Of a stretch of DNA of 64,000 nucleotides, positions 32,809 through 41,396 are shown piece by piece (the stretch's first letter is position 1; each line of letters starts with the position of its first letter). A model generated the notes under the pieces. The model was not told the DNA's origin, made no database searches, and saw only the letters and a list, made by a program, of their open reading frames with translations. The DNA comes from Cyanobium usitatum str. Tous (GTDB taxonomy: Bacteria > Cyanobacteriota > Cyanobacteriia > PCC-6307 > Cyanobiaceae): the NCBI RefSeq assembly GCF_963920485.1, contig NZ_OY986431.1, forward strand, positions 310,001-374,000, written 5' to 3'. Both the position numbers and the translations under genes were made by a program.

Positions 32809-34368
32809 TCAGCGCACCGGGCCCAGTAATTGGGGGGCACTGCGGCGACCGCTGCGTAGGTCCGTGACCTCCAGTACCAGCTGGCCCTGGTCGTTGACGG
32901 AAAATGACAACTGCAGACAGTCCTCGCCAGGCTGTCCCGGCACGTCCAGGGCAAGATCCGGGGGTTGCTCGCTCCAGGGCATCACGCGGGCTTGTCCCGC
33001 TGGTCGCGGCCGCAGCACCGGTAGCCCGGCCTCAAACACCACCTCGCTGCGCCTTTCGTTGTCTGGTTCCCCCAGCACCAGCTCCAGGCTTCGCTGGTTG
33101 GGGCTGCTGCAGGCCAGCACGATTTCCAGCGACCGCTCACTCGGCCAGGTTTGCCCCGCCACAAACAGCGGTTGCCAGTGATGGCGGCTGGAGCGCTGAT
33201 CCCAGCAGCGCAGGCAAATTCCGTGGCGCAAAACATCGCGCACCCGCACCCCCGGTGTGAGGGCCAGGGCCCCCATGGCTACGGCCTCCACCGGCCGGCT
33301 TTGCTGCAGGGGAATGCCGCCGCAGCGCTCCTGCAGCCATTGGCGGATCAGGGGCATGCGGCTGCTGCCACCAACCGGCAGCAGGGCGGTGATCTTGTTT
33401 GGGGCCAGGCCATCGCGTCGGGCTCCCGCCAACACGACCTCCAACAGATCATCGAGTTGGGCCAGCAAGCCCCGCTCCACCAACAAGGCGTTTAGGCGGC
33501 TGCGGCTCAGCCGCAGAGGTTGGGGAGGCAGGCCCGCTGGACTCCAGAACACCAGGGCCTCTTCGGCGCTGCTGAGCTGGCATTTGAGCGATTCAGCGGC
33601 CTCCAGCAGGGCCCCATCCAGGGGGGCTCCGGGACAAAGGTGGGCTGCGATCCAGCGATCTATATCCCGTCCTCCCAGGGCCACCCCTGCCTTGCCGATC
33701 ACCCGGGCACAGCGCAGGGCCTGGCGACTTGAACTCAGATCCCGGCCGGCGAAGCGCAGCAGCTGGGCCATGGGCGCCGGGCGACCTTCGCCACCCTCTA
33801 GGGCCACCAGGGACAGGTCGATAGTGCCGCCTCCCAGGTCCACCACCAGCACCGTGCTGCCGGCAGGCAATCCCGCACCGATGGCTGCGGCGGTGGGTTC
33901 GTCCACCAGGGCCAGCTCAGGCACCTCTAGCTCCCGGCACACCTCCTGCAGCCATTGGCGGTAGCGGGGGTAGCTGTCTATGGGAGCGGTCAGCACCAGC
34001 CGCTCGGGCGCGAGCCCTGGCGGCAGGGCGGCCCAGAGCTGCCTCAGCAGCAAGGCACCGGCCTGTTCTGGCCCCAGGGGTAAGGCTGGAGGTGGTTGGG
34101 GCGCCGGGTAGGGCAGCGCGCCGATTTGTCGTTTGAAGTCCCGGTGCAGCTGGGGGCCATCGCTGTGGGCCAGGCCGGCCTCCAATACCTGGCGACCGAT
34201 CAGGGGCCTTGGCATGGCTGGATCGCTGAGCCAGAGCAGGGTTGGCACCACCACCGGCTCGCTGCTGCTGTAAGGCGGCAGGGCCAGCAGCTTGGCCGCG
34301 GTGTCTGGCCCCTGGTAGGCCACCACCGTGGTGCTGCTGCCTAGATCAATCGCCAGCGTGCCCCGCAT
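32809..34368 (-). CDS. Hsp70-family protein with shortened substrate domain
   Basis: The actin-like ATPase domain is intact: phosphate 1 IDLGSSTTVVAY, phosphate 2 VLVVDLGGGTIDLS and adenosine LLPVGGSSRMPLIR. Downstream of about residue 370 the chain is shorter and unlike DnaK's peptide-binding and lid domains. Total length is 519 versus about 640 in DnaK. DnaJ-linked segments such as the DLGVLLD-type linker are not visible. It is therefore a divergent Hsp70-like ATPase, not a canonical chaperone. It is divergent from rpoZ. Confidence 0.85.
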   Translation of the reverse strand: MRGTLAIDLGSSTTVVAYQGPDTAAKLLALPPYSSSEPVVVPTLLWLSDPAMPRPLIGRQVLEAGLAHSDGPQLHRDFKRQIGALPYPAPQPPPALPLGPEQAGALLLRQLWAALPPGLAPERLVLTAPIDSYPRYRQWLQEVCRELEVPELALVDEPTAAAIGAGLPAGSTVLVVDLGGGTIDLSLVALEGGEGRPAPMAQLLRFAGRDLSSSRQALRCARVIGKAGVALGGRDIDRWIAAHLCPGAPLDGALLEAAESLKCQLSSAEEALVFWSPAGLPPQPLRLSRSRLNALLVERGLLAQLDDLLEVVLAGARRDGLAPNKITALLPVGGSSRMPLIRQWLQERCGGIPLQQSRPVEAVAMGALALTPGVRVRDVLRHGICLRCWDQRSSRHHWQPLFVAGQTWPSERSLEIVLACSSPNQRSLELVLGEPDNERRSEVVFEAGLPVLRPRPAGQARVMPWSEQPPDLALDVPGQPGEDCLQLSFSVNDQGQLVLEVTDLRSGRRSAPQLLGPVR

Positions 34369-34425
34369 TACACCCTTCTAAACGGTGAATTGCCGCTGTT
34401 GACCTAGGTTGAGGCAATTACAGGG

Positions 34426-34662
34426 ATGCCCATGCAGAGCGGTATTGACGTCAACCACAAGGAACTGGCCCAGCGGGCCGAGAGCCTGATTCGCCACACC
34501 AGCAACCGTTACCTCACCACGGTGAAGATTGCTTTTCGGGCTAAGCAGCGTCGTTTTGATGATTTTGATGGTCTGCTCGACGATTCGATGATTAAACCCG
34601 TGCAGCGGGCCATCATCGAAATGAGCGATGAGCAGGACCAGCCCGATCTGCTGCCCGGCTGA
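34426..34662 (+). CDS. rpoZ: RNA polymerase omega subunit
   Basis: Omega stabilises the beta-prime subunit and influences sigma association in cyanobacteria. The 78 residues contain the conserved [21 protein letters not shown] and [13 protein letters not shown]. Two ATG codons (34426 and 34432) are possible starts. It is followed nine bases later by the DUF1818 gene, a conserved cyanobacterial neighbour. Confidence 0.93.
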   Translation: MPMQSGIDVNHKELAQRAESLIRHTSNRYLTTVKIAFRAKQRRFDDFDGLLDDSMIKPVQRAIIEMSDEQDQPDLLPG

Positions 34663-34670
34663 TTCGGCCG

Positions 34671-35051
34671 ATGCTTGTTCAAGAAGGCGAGGGGTGGAGG
34701 TGGCTGGAGGATTCAGCCCGCCACCCCTTTTCTTTTTTGATTGGTGGCCAGGGCTGGGCCTTTGAGCTCACTGCAGAGGAAGCCCATGGGCTGGGGCGGG
34801 CTCTGGTGCAGCTGGTGCAAGAGCACCATGATCTGGCAAGCCAGTTGATGCCGGAAGAGTCGATCAGCATTGAGCTCGAGCGCGGCCCTGTGTGGATTGC
34901 CTTGGAAGGCGACCGTAACGCCTGGTCGCTGCGGTTTGTGCTCACGCCTGGGGCTGAATGCCGTGCCGTTGAGGGCAGCTGGCTACCCGGGCCCAGCGCG
35001 GCTTTGGTGGCGGCTCTGGCTCTGTGGGCAAGCCCGCACGGTTGCAGCTGA
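34671..35051 (+). CDS. DUF1818 family protein
   Basis: A cyanobacterial and plastid family of unknown function. The 126 residues include WRWLEDSARHPFSFLIGGQGWA and AFELTAEEAHGLGRAL, then ELERGPVWIALEG. It reads as a mixed alpha/beta domain. Adjacency to rpoZ suggests cotranscription only. Confidence 0.82.
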   Translation: MLVQEGEGWRWLEDSARHPFSFLIGGQGWAFELTAEEAHGLGRALVQLVQEHHDLASQLMPEESISIELERGPVWIALEGDRNAWSLRFVLTPGAECRAVEGSWLPGPSAALVAALALWASPHGCS

Positions 35052-35389
35052 GACCCAGCGGCAGTTGAAGCTGATCAGCACTGCTGATCATTGCCGTATT
35101 CCCGCGCATCCCCCAGATCAGTCTTGGTTTTGCTCAGTTTTTCCCCAGATCGGTCGTTCAGATGGGTCTTGCCCGCTAGGGCCTGGGGAGAAGCTCGCCT
35201 CCAGACCCTTTCCCCTTGACAGCGCCGGCTCCAGCCTCACCGCTTGGCCCAAAGGCGAGGGGGCCATGGCAAATGCTCTGGCAGAGCTGGGTTCTTAACC
35301 TGGGAGTCTGGCCAGGGCAGCTTCACCAGCCCATTTGACGGGCCCGGCTTGGTGTGGAGAACTGGTGCCACACAAGGCCGCTATTCCCC
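35052..35389. other. Intergenic region with a 19-bp perfect palindrome
   Basis: No gene is supported in these 338 bases. At 35072-35090 TGATCAGCA-C-TGCTGATCA is a perfect inverted repeat with 9-bp arms and a one-base centre, 20 bases past the DUF1818 stop. It is not followed by a T-run, so it looks more like a protein-binding site than a terminator. The rest shows only weak T-rich stretches (near 35129-35141). Confidence 0.5.
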
Positions 35390-35650
35390 ATGGATCTGCA
35401 GACTCCCGTCCGAGCCCAAGCTCCCGTGGAGGGGGAAGGCTTGACGGTGAGCTTTCGCGCCGAGGTGCCTGAGGCCTTATTGGCCGCGATGCGTGGCTTT
35501 ATCGAGCAGCACCCCAATTGGGATCAATACCGGCTGTTTCAAGCGGCCCTAGCTGGTTTCCTGGTGCAAAACGGCCTTGGCGACCGCGAAGTCACTCGCT
35601 GCTACCTGGCCAATCTCTTTCCCGCCCAGGCAAGCTTCAAGCAGCACTGA
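35390..35650 (+). CDS. DUF2811 family protein
   Basis: A small cyanobacterial family of unknown role, here 86 residues from ATG 35390. The core is VPEALLAAMRGFIEQHPNWDQY and FQAALAGFLVQNG, followed by RCYLANLF. It is probably a compact helical protein. An upstream ATG-like start at 35354 in frame is rejected as unconserved. Its 3' end overlaps the convergent membrane-protein gene by 14 bases. Confidence 0.8.
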   Translation: MDLQTPVRAQAPVEGEGLTVSFRAEVPEALLAAMRGFIEQHPNWDQYRLFQAALAGFLVQNGLGDREVTRCYLANLFPAQASFKQH

Positions 35651-36404
35651 GATGACCTGGTTCCTCCTGGCCAAAGAGTTGCTCGTAGGCGGCCGTGAGG
35701 GTGCAGGCCGCCACTGGCAACGCCACCACCAGGCCGATGAGCAGCACAAGGAAGCCGGCCAGCACCATGGCCAGAAGTACCAGGGTTAGGCCAAGGGCCT
35801 GGAGCCAGTGGGGATCGGTGGCGGCCCGCCCGCTGCGAAAGGCTGCCAGGGGGTTAAGTCCACCGATAAGGGCCAGCGGCAGGCTGAGTATTTGATCGGC
35901 GCTCAGATAAACAATGGCAGCCAAACCCGCCACCAGCGGTAGGGGGGCTAACAGCGGTTGAATCAGCGTGAGCAGCCAGGAGCTCGCCTGGGCCAGGCGC
36001 ACTATTAGGGCCAGCAACACCAGGACCAGCATCACGGTTCCAAAGCAGCGCAACATCGCTCTGCCATCGACCCGGATCAGTGCTGCCAGCCTGGGTCGCC
36101 CCTGATTGAGGGCTAGTTGGGCGCCCCGCATCAACCCCACCACCAGCCAAAGCCCGGTAAGGGCATAGATGATCCAGGCAGCCGCCGCCAGGGCGATGGC
36201 GACGGGGTCGGGCTTGCCCAGCAGCGACAGCACCAGGCTGCTCTCGTAGCGATAAAGCAGCTGGGCCGCCAAATTGGCGCCGCCGCTTAGCAGGGTGAAC
36301 CCCATCAGCACCCAGGGGCAGTGGTTGAAGGCCGCCCAGCCCCGCTCGACGGCGCTGCGGATGGCCAGGGGGGGCTTGGGGTTGATCGTGGCCAGTTGGC
36401 TCAT
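35637..36404 (-). CDS. Polytopic membrane protein of unknown function
   Basis: About five or six hydrophobic helices are evident (for example ALAAAAWIIYALTGLWLVVGL, GTVMLVLVLLALIVRLA and LGLTLVLLAMVLAGFLVLLIGLVVALPVAA). The N-terminal RSAVERGWAAFNHCPWVLMGF resembles the amphipathic entry of DUF975-like or GlpF-unrelated integral proteins, but no family is named with confidence. The start overlaps the upstream EVE gene by four bases (ATGA), so it is translationally coupled to it. Confidence 0.6.
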   Translation of the reverse strand: MSQLATINPKPPLAIRSAVERGWAAFNHCPWVLMGFTLLSGGANLAAQLLYRYESSLVLSLLGKPDPVAIALAAAAWIIYALTGLWLVVGLMRGAQLALNQGRPRLAALIRVDGRAMLRCFGTVMLVLVLLALIVRLAQASSWLLTLIQPLLAPLPLVAGLAAIVYLSADQILSLPLALIGGLNPLAAFRSGRAATDPHWLQALGLTLVLLAMVLAGFLVLLIGLVVALPVAACTLTAAYEQLFGQEEPGHLSAA

Positions 36405-36859
36405 GGCGACTCAAGCAGCTCCAGCAGTCGCTCGGCACTGCTGGGCTCAACCGGCAGGATCGAAAGCCGGTTGCCCCGCTTCACCACCCCCAGCTGCTCG
36501 GGGCTGAAGTTTTCCCGCAAGGCATCCAGGCTGAGCAGCTGCTGGAAGTGGCGTAAGTAGCGCAGCCGGCAACAGTCCCAGCGGGGTTTTTGCAGGCTTG
36601 CGGCGGGATCGAAATATTTGGAGTTGGGATCAAATTGGCTGGGGTCGACAATCTCGGTTTCAACCACCTCCATCAAGCCCACAATGCCCGGTGGTTTGGT
36701 ATTGGAGTGGTAGAAAAAAGCCCTGTCGCCAATTTGCATGCTCCGCATAAAATTGCGGGCTTGGTAGTTGCGAATGCCGTCCCATAGGGTGCTGCCCTCC
36801 CGCTGCAGATGGTCAATCCCGTAGACATCGGGCTCGCTTTTCATCAACCAATAGGCCAT
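36401..36859 (-). CDS. EVE-domain protein
   Basis: EVE domains are PUA-like folds that can bind modified bases in RNA or DNA. Signature parts are MAYWLMKSEPDVYGI, LWDGIRNYQARNFMR, GDRAFFYHSN and the C-terminal KRGNRLSILPVEPSS. The length of 152 is standard. It lies downstream of murD and is coupled to the membrane-protein gene. The target base is not known for this family member. Confidence 0.9.
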   Translation of the reverse strand: MAYWLMKSEPDVYGIDHLQREGSTLWDGIRNYQARNFMRSMQIGDRAFFYHSNTKPPGIVGLMEVVETEIVDPSQFDPNSKYFDPAASLQKPRWDCCRLRYLRHFQQLLSLDALRENFSPEQLGVVKRGNRLSILPVEPSSAERLLELLESP

Positions 36860-36914
36860 GGCCCGTTGCGGTCGCCTGGTGCGCGAATGTTAGGAGCTAG
36901 CTAGCTGAACGCCC

Positions 36915-38330
36915 TTACAGCGACTTCACCAGCTGACGGAAGTGATCACCACGGGCCTCAAAATCGCTGTATTGGTCAAAGCTGGCGCAGGCTGGGGAAA
37001 GCAGCACCGCTAGGCAGCGCTGGCTGCGGGCTAATTGGTTCGCCAGGGGTACGGCTTCAGCCAGGTTGTCGCAGCAGTGCACAACTCCGCTAAAGCCTGC
37101 TTGGTTAAGTAGTTGATGAAACTCTGCCTGGGCAGCTCCGTAGAGCACCACCGCTGCGGCTTTCTGTTGCAAGGCTGCCAGCCAGCTATGGGGATTGCCC
37201 TGCTTCGATGCACCACCGGCGAGCACTACTAGCGGACCGTCCAGGGCGTGCAGCGCCACCTCGGCGGCGTCGTAGTTGGTGGCCTTGCTGTCGTTGTAGA
37301 AGCTGATACCTTGCTGCTCGCGGATGCGCTCGAGCCGGTGGGGCACGCCGGTAAAGCAGCGGAAGGCTTGCTCCATCTGGGCGCCGCTTAAGCCGGCTTC
37401 GAGCCCGGCCGCGGCGGCCAGCAGCATGTTTTGGCGGTTGTGGGCGCCGGGCATGGCTAGGCAATCGGCAGCCATTAAAAGTTTGCCGGGGCAGGGGGCG
37501 CCGGGCTGGGGTGCTTGCCATACCTGGCCGGCTTCGATCCAGAGACTGGGCTGGATCGTGGGGGGGAGGTCCTCCCGGCTGCCGGCGGTGACCCAGATGG
37601 CCCGCTGCAAGCCGGCGGCATGGGCGCGAAGGTCGGCGTCATCGGCGTTGAGGATGGGCGCCGTGGAACGCTCCAACAGGCTGCGCTTGATGGCCCGGTA
37701 GGCCTCAATGGTTCCGTGGCGCTCGAGATGGTCGGGGGTCAAGGTGGTCCAAATTCCCACCCGTGGTGCTATTTGAGGGGCCGATTCGATCTGATAGCTG
37801 CTGAGCTCCATCACCAGCCAGTTGGGTTGGGGATCGCCGCGCTCCAGTCGCTCCAGAACCAGCTCGGCCCCAGAGAAGCCCACGTTGCCGCCCATCGGAG
37901 CATCGAGCCCAGCGTGCTGAAGCAGGTGGCTCACCAGGTGGGTAACGGTGGTTTTGCCATTGGTGCCGGTGATGCCGATCCAGGGCACGTCGCCACTGGC
38001 TTGGAAAGCCAGCTCCATTTCGCCTTTGATACTTACTCCTGAGTTGCGCAGCTCCACCAGGGTCGGATGGTCCCAGCGGATGCCTGGACTCACCATCACG
38101 GCTGCGGGAGTGGTGCCAAGGGCGGCAAAGGCGTCGCCATGGAGGGGCACACCAAGCTGCACATCAATGCCTGCCTGGCGCAACGCGCTCGCTTTGGTTT
38201 CGAGTGCTGGGCTGGATTGGCTCTCAATCACCAGCACCGCATGGCCGAGATGATTGAGCAGCCGAGCAGCACCTATGCCTGAGCGTGCAAGTCCAACAAC
38301 AACGGTTAGGTCCCTTGTTGCATCTGCCAT
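36915..38330 (-). CDS. murD: UDP-N-acetylmuramoyl-L-alanine:D-glutamate ligase
   Basis: MurD adds D-Glu to UDP-MurNAc-L-Ala in cytosolic peptidoglycan synthesis. The N-terminal Rossmann domain starts VVVGLARSGIGAARLL. The Mur ATP-binding loop is GITGTNGKTTVTHL. FYNDSKATNYDAA and HRLERIREQ are conserved substrate-binding regions. The length of 471 is normal. The ATG at 38330 is close to tRNA-Val (38364) with no clear promoter in between. Confidence 0.96.
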   Translation of the reverse strand: MADATRDLTVVVGLARSGIGAARLLNHLGHAVLVIESQSSPALETKASALRQAGIDVQLGVPLHGDAFAALGTTPAAVMVSPGIRWDHPTLVELRNSGVSIKGEMELAFQASGDVPWIGITGTNGKTTVTHLVSHLLQHAGLDAPMGGNVGFSGAELVLERLERGDPQPNWLVMELSSYQIESAPQIAPRVGIWTTLTPDHLERHGTIEAYRAIKRSLLERSTAPILNADDADLRAHAAGLQRAIWVTAGSREDLPPTIQPSLWIEAGQVWQAPQPGAPCPGKLLMAADCLAMPGAHNRQNMLLAAAAGLEAGLSGAQMEQAFRCFTGVPHRLERIREQQGISFYNDSKATNYDAAEVALHALDGPLVVLAGGASKQGNPHSWLAALQQKAAAVVLYGAAQAEFHQLLNQAGFSGVVHCCDNLAEAVPLANQLARSQRCLAVLLSPACASFDQYSDFEARGDHFRQLVKSL

Positions 38331-38363
38331 CTCGAAACTTAAGGCTAATACTGAACTTTTAAA

Positions 38364-38435
38364 TGGGCGATACTGGATTCGAACCAGTGACTCCTACCGT
38401 GTCAAGGTAGTGCTCTACCTCTGAGCTAATCGCCC
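38364..38435 (-). tRNA. tRNA-Val (GAC anticodon)
   Basis: On the minus strand 72 bases fold as a cloverleaf: acceptor GGGCGAT / ATCGCCC with A discriminator, D-arm GCTCAGAGGTAGAGC, anticodon stem CTACC / GGTAG with loop TTGACAC (anticodon GAC), and T-arm CTGGTTCGAATCCAG. CCA is not encoded. There is no att-like duplication next to it in the window. Confidence 0.97.
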
Positions 38436-38480
38436 CAGAAGCTTTGCCAGGTTACAGGTAGGCCTGATTCAGGTAATCCC

Positions 38481-39230
38481 TCAGCAGCGCACCAGCTCGA
38501 TTCGCCAGCGCTCCCGCTTGGTTGCTGTGACCGTCTCAAGCTGCAGTTCGCCCCGGCCCTCCAGCTGCACCCGGTCTCCAACCGTCAGCTGCCTGCTGGG
38601 ACTGCTAATAGGCTGCCAGTTGAGTCTCACCCTGCCTTGGCTGATCAGCTCGGCCATGCGGTTGCGAGATAGCCCGAATCCGGCAGAGGCCACCGCATCG
38701 AGGCGCAGGGAGGCCTCCACGGTTTGAATGCGGCGGGGATGGCGCGGCGCCGGAAGTTGCAACTCATGCAGGGGGCGGGCTTCTAGGGCCACCTCCACCG
38801 TGCGCACCATGGCGGTGCGGCCATCAAGGGCCGCGGCTTGAGCAGCCGTGAGAATGGCCTGGGCACCCCGGTCGCCTCGCAGCCAGAGATCGCCTAGCTC
38901 TCCTTCCGCAGCGCCGAGGGCTAGCAGGCCCGAGCGGAAGTCCTGTCGCTCAGCCGGGTCAAATAGGAAATTGCCGCCCAGCTCCAGGCCCATCAGGCCG
39001 GCGGCAACTTCATCGGCAGCAATGGCGGCGTCGTGGCGCTGCAAAAGCAGCCGCTGGCGTTCAGCTCCCGGGTAGCCCCCCCGGCTGGCTATTTCCAACT
39101 CGGCCAGGCCTGCCAGGCGCTCTTGGGCCTGCTCAAGCAACGCCCCATCAAGAAAGGGGGTCCACACCGGCTCCCAGGTGCGCAGGGCCTGGTCTGCGGC
39201 AGCGATCACAGCATCAAGGTCCCTAGCCAT
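38481..39230 (-). CDS. Photosystem II S4-domain protein (RNA-binding)
   Basis: The C-terminal S4 fold is clear: LRLDAVASAGFGLSRNRMAELISQGRVRLN then the beta-hairpin ending VGDRVQLEGRGELQLE. This matches the cyanobacterial and plastid protein family named for a photosystem II phenotype (TIGR03069-type). The N-terminal 150 residues are alpha/beta of unknown function. ATG 39230 gives 249 residues; the upstream in-frame extension is in the overlapping next gene and not conserved. It overlaps that gene by eight bases. Confidence 0.88.
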   Translation of the reverse strand: MARDLDAVIAAADQALRTWEPVWTPFLDGALLEQAQERLAGLAELEIASRGGYPGAERQRLLLQRHDAAIAADEVAAGLMGLELGGNFLFDPAERQDFRSGLLALGAAEGELGDLWLRGDRGAQAILTAAQAAALDGRTAMVRTVEVALEARPLHELQLPAPRHPRRIQTVEASLRLDAVASAGFGLSRNRMAELISQGRVRLNWQPISSPSRQLTVGDRVQLEGRGELQLETVTATKRERWRIELVRC

Positions 39231-39726
39231 CGCCCAGTCGCACCACCGCCAGGGGTTTGGCCTGCTGCAGGGAGATCCAGGGCATATCGACGCCGTTGGC
39301 GGTTTCGGCCAGCAGCAGCCAGTTGCCTTCTTCCACCCGGTTGCGCAGGCTGCGGATGCGGTCGTCCTCTTCGGAGCGCACGCTCGCGGCGGCCGCAAAG
39401 CTGCCCATCCAGCCCGAACCCATGCCGAGCAGGGCGCCGATCAGGTGCTGGCTCCAGGCACCCGCAAAGGCGAAGGTGTCCAGATCGGTGATGTAGGTGA
39501 AGGTGAGGCCAGCCAAAAAGCCAAAGGGAATGAGCCAACGCGCCATGCCCTGCTGGCGGGCCCGCCTTGCCACGGCAGGGTTTAGGCGGGCCACCTCGGC
39601 CATGGCCTGCTCTCCCTCGCCGATGGCCTCCAACTGCAGCAGCGGCGGCTGCAGCTCGGCCAGTCGATCTCGAAGCTGATGCAGTCTTTTGCGGTCGTTC
39701 AGAACCACCACCACACTTGTGCCCAC
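39223..39726 (-). CDS. Small conserved membrane protein, coupled to the PSII S4 gene
   Basis: 167 residues of unrecognised function. An N-terminal coiled region (LHQLRDRLAELQPPLLQLEAI) is followed by two membrane helices (WLIPFGFLAGLTFTYIT and LIGALLGMGSGWMGSFAAAAS) and a C-terminal soluble part. The start is GTG 39726. Eight-base overlap with the S4 gene argues for coordinated synthesis, possibly a partner in thylakoid biogenesis (inference). Confidence 0.65.
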   Translation of the reverse strand: MGTSVVVVLNDRKRLHQLRDRLAELQPPLLQLEAIGEGEQAMAEVARLNPAVARRARQQGMARWLIPFGFLAGLTFTYITDLDTFAFAGAWSQHLIGALLGMGSGWMGSFAAAASVRSEEDDRIRSLRNRVEEGNWLLLAETANGVDMPWISLQQAKPLAVVRLGDG

Positions 39727-39809
39727 GCTGCGCCCTACTCAGTGTTGTTGGGGCGATTCTCGCCGCTCACTACACTGCACGGCCGGCTCTCCGCTTCGTA
39801 CCGCCGGGC

Positions 39810-41396
39810 ATGACAAAGGTTCTCGTTTCGGATCCCATCGACCAGGCGGGGATCGACATCCTGTCCCAGGTGGCTCAGGTGGATGTGCGCACTGGCCTGC
39901 CCCCCGAGGAGCTCAAGGCGATCATCGGCGACTACGACGCCCTGATGATTCGCTCGGGCACCACGGTGACTGCCGAAATCATCGAAGCGGCCGACAAGCT
40001 GCGGATCATTGGCCGCGCCGGCGTTGGCGTCGACAACGTTGATGTGCCGGCGGCCACCAAGCGCGGTGTGTTGGTGGTGAACTCGCCGGAGGGCAACACC
40101 ATCGCCGCCGCTGAGCAGGCCTTAGCCCTAATGCTGGCCCTCTCGCGCCATGTGCCCCACGCCCACGCCAGCACCATGGCCGGCGGCTGGGATCGCAAGA
40201 AATACGTGGGTAACGAGCTCTACAAGAAAAAGCTGGGCGTGGTGGGTCTCGGCAAGATCGGCTCCCACGTGGCCCGGGTGGCCAAGGCGATGGGCATGGA
40301 CGTGATGGCCTACGACCCCTACGTATCTGCCGAGCGGGCCCAGCAAATGCAGGTGCGTCTGCTGCCCCTGCCCGCCCTGTTTGCTGAAGCTGATTTCGTC
40401 AGCCTGCACCTGCCCCGCACCCCAGACACCGAGAACCTGGTCAACGCGGAGCTGCTCAAAACCATGAAATCGACCGCGCGGATCGTTAACTGCGCCCGCG
40501 GCGGCATCATTGACGAAGCGGCCCTGGCTAAGGCGGTCGAGAACGGCACCATTGGCGGCGCGGCCCTTGATGTTTACGCCAAAGAGCCCCTGGAAGTAGG
40601 TTCGCCCCTGCGACAGGTCAAGGAGCGCCTAATCCTCACGCCCCACTTGGGTGCCTCCACCGAAGAGGCCCAGGAAAACGTCGCGATCGACGTGGCCGAG
40701 CAGATCCGCGACGTACTGCTGGGCTTGCCTGCCCGCAGCGCCGTGAATATCCCTGGCCTCAACGCCGAGGTGATGGAGCAGCTCAAGCCCCACCTGCAAT
40801 TGGCCGAAACCCTGGGTCAGCTGCTGAGCCAGCTGGCTGGTGGCCCGATCAGTGAGCTCGAGGTGCGGCTCCAGGGCGACTTCGCCGCCCACCCGGCCCA
40901 GCCCCTGGTGGTGGCGGCCCTCAAGGGTTTGCTTTCCACCGCCCTGGGCGACAGCATCAACTACGTGAACGCCAGCCTGGAGGCCAAGGAGCGCGGCATC
41001 CACGTGCTGGAAGTCAAGGATGACGCCAGCCGCGATTTCGCTGGTGGTTCGCTGCAGCTCAGCTGCCGCAATTCCCAGGCCAGCCACAGCGTTACCGGAG
41101 CGGTGTTCGCCGAAGGCGAGCTGCGCATCACCACCATCGATGAATTCCCGGTGAACGTGGCTCCCAGCCGCCACATGCTGTTCACCCGCCACCGGGACAT
41201 GCCCGGGATCATCGGCCAGTTGGGCTCCCTGTTGGGCGAGCACAACGTCAACATCGCCTCGATGCAGGTGGGCCGCCGCATCGTGCGTGGTGACGCAGTG
41301 ATGGTGCTCAGCCTCGATGACCCCATCCCCCCCAGCCTGCTGGTCTCGGTGCACGCCATCGAAGGCATTCAGGAAGCCCACCCTGTAACCCTTTGA
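39810..41396 (+). CDS. serA: D-3-phosphoglycerate dehydrogenase
   Basis: SerA opens phosphorylated serine synthesis by oxidising 3-phosphoglycerate with NAD. The 528 residues have the substrate domain (MTKVLVSDPIDQAGID), the NAD domain with GVVGLGKIGSHVA, the catalytic Arg-Glu-His region (NCARGGIID, LTPHLGAST) and a C-terminal intervening domain plus an ACT-like regulatory domain (RHRDMPGIIGQLGSLL). Serine feedback is therefore likely. Its stop overlaps the prmA start by one base. Confidence 0.97.
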   Translation: MTKVLVSDPIDQAGIDILSQVAQVDVRTGLPPEELKAIIGDYDALMIRSGTTVTAEIIEAADKLRIIGRAGVGVDNVDVPAATKRGVLVVNSPEGNTIAAAEQALALMLALSRHVPHAHASTMAGGWDRKKYVGNELYKKKLGVVGLGKIGSHVARVAKAMGMDVMAYDPYVSAERAQQMQVRLLPLPALFAEADFVSLHLPRTPDTENLVNAELLKTMKSTARIVNCARGGIIDEAALAKAVENGTIGGAALDVYAKEPLEVGSPLRQVKERLILTPHLGASTEEAQENVAIDVAEQIRDVLLGLPARSAVNIPGLNAEVMEQLKPHLQLAETLGQLLSQLAGGPISELEVRLQGDFAAHPAQPLVVAALKGLLSTALGDSINYVNASLEAKERGIHVLEVKDDASRDFAGGSLQLSCRNSQASHSVTGAVFAEGELRITTIDEFPVNVAPSRHMLFTRHRDMPGIIGQLGSLLGEHNVNIASMQVGRRIVRGDAVMVLSLDDPIPPSLLVSVHAIEGIQEAHPVTL

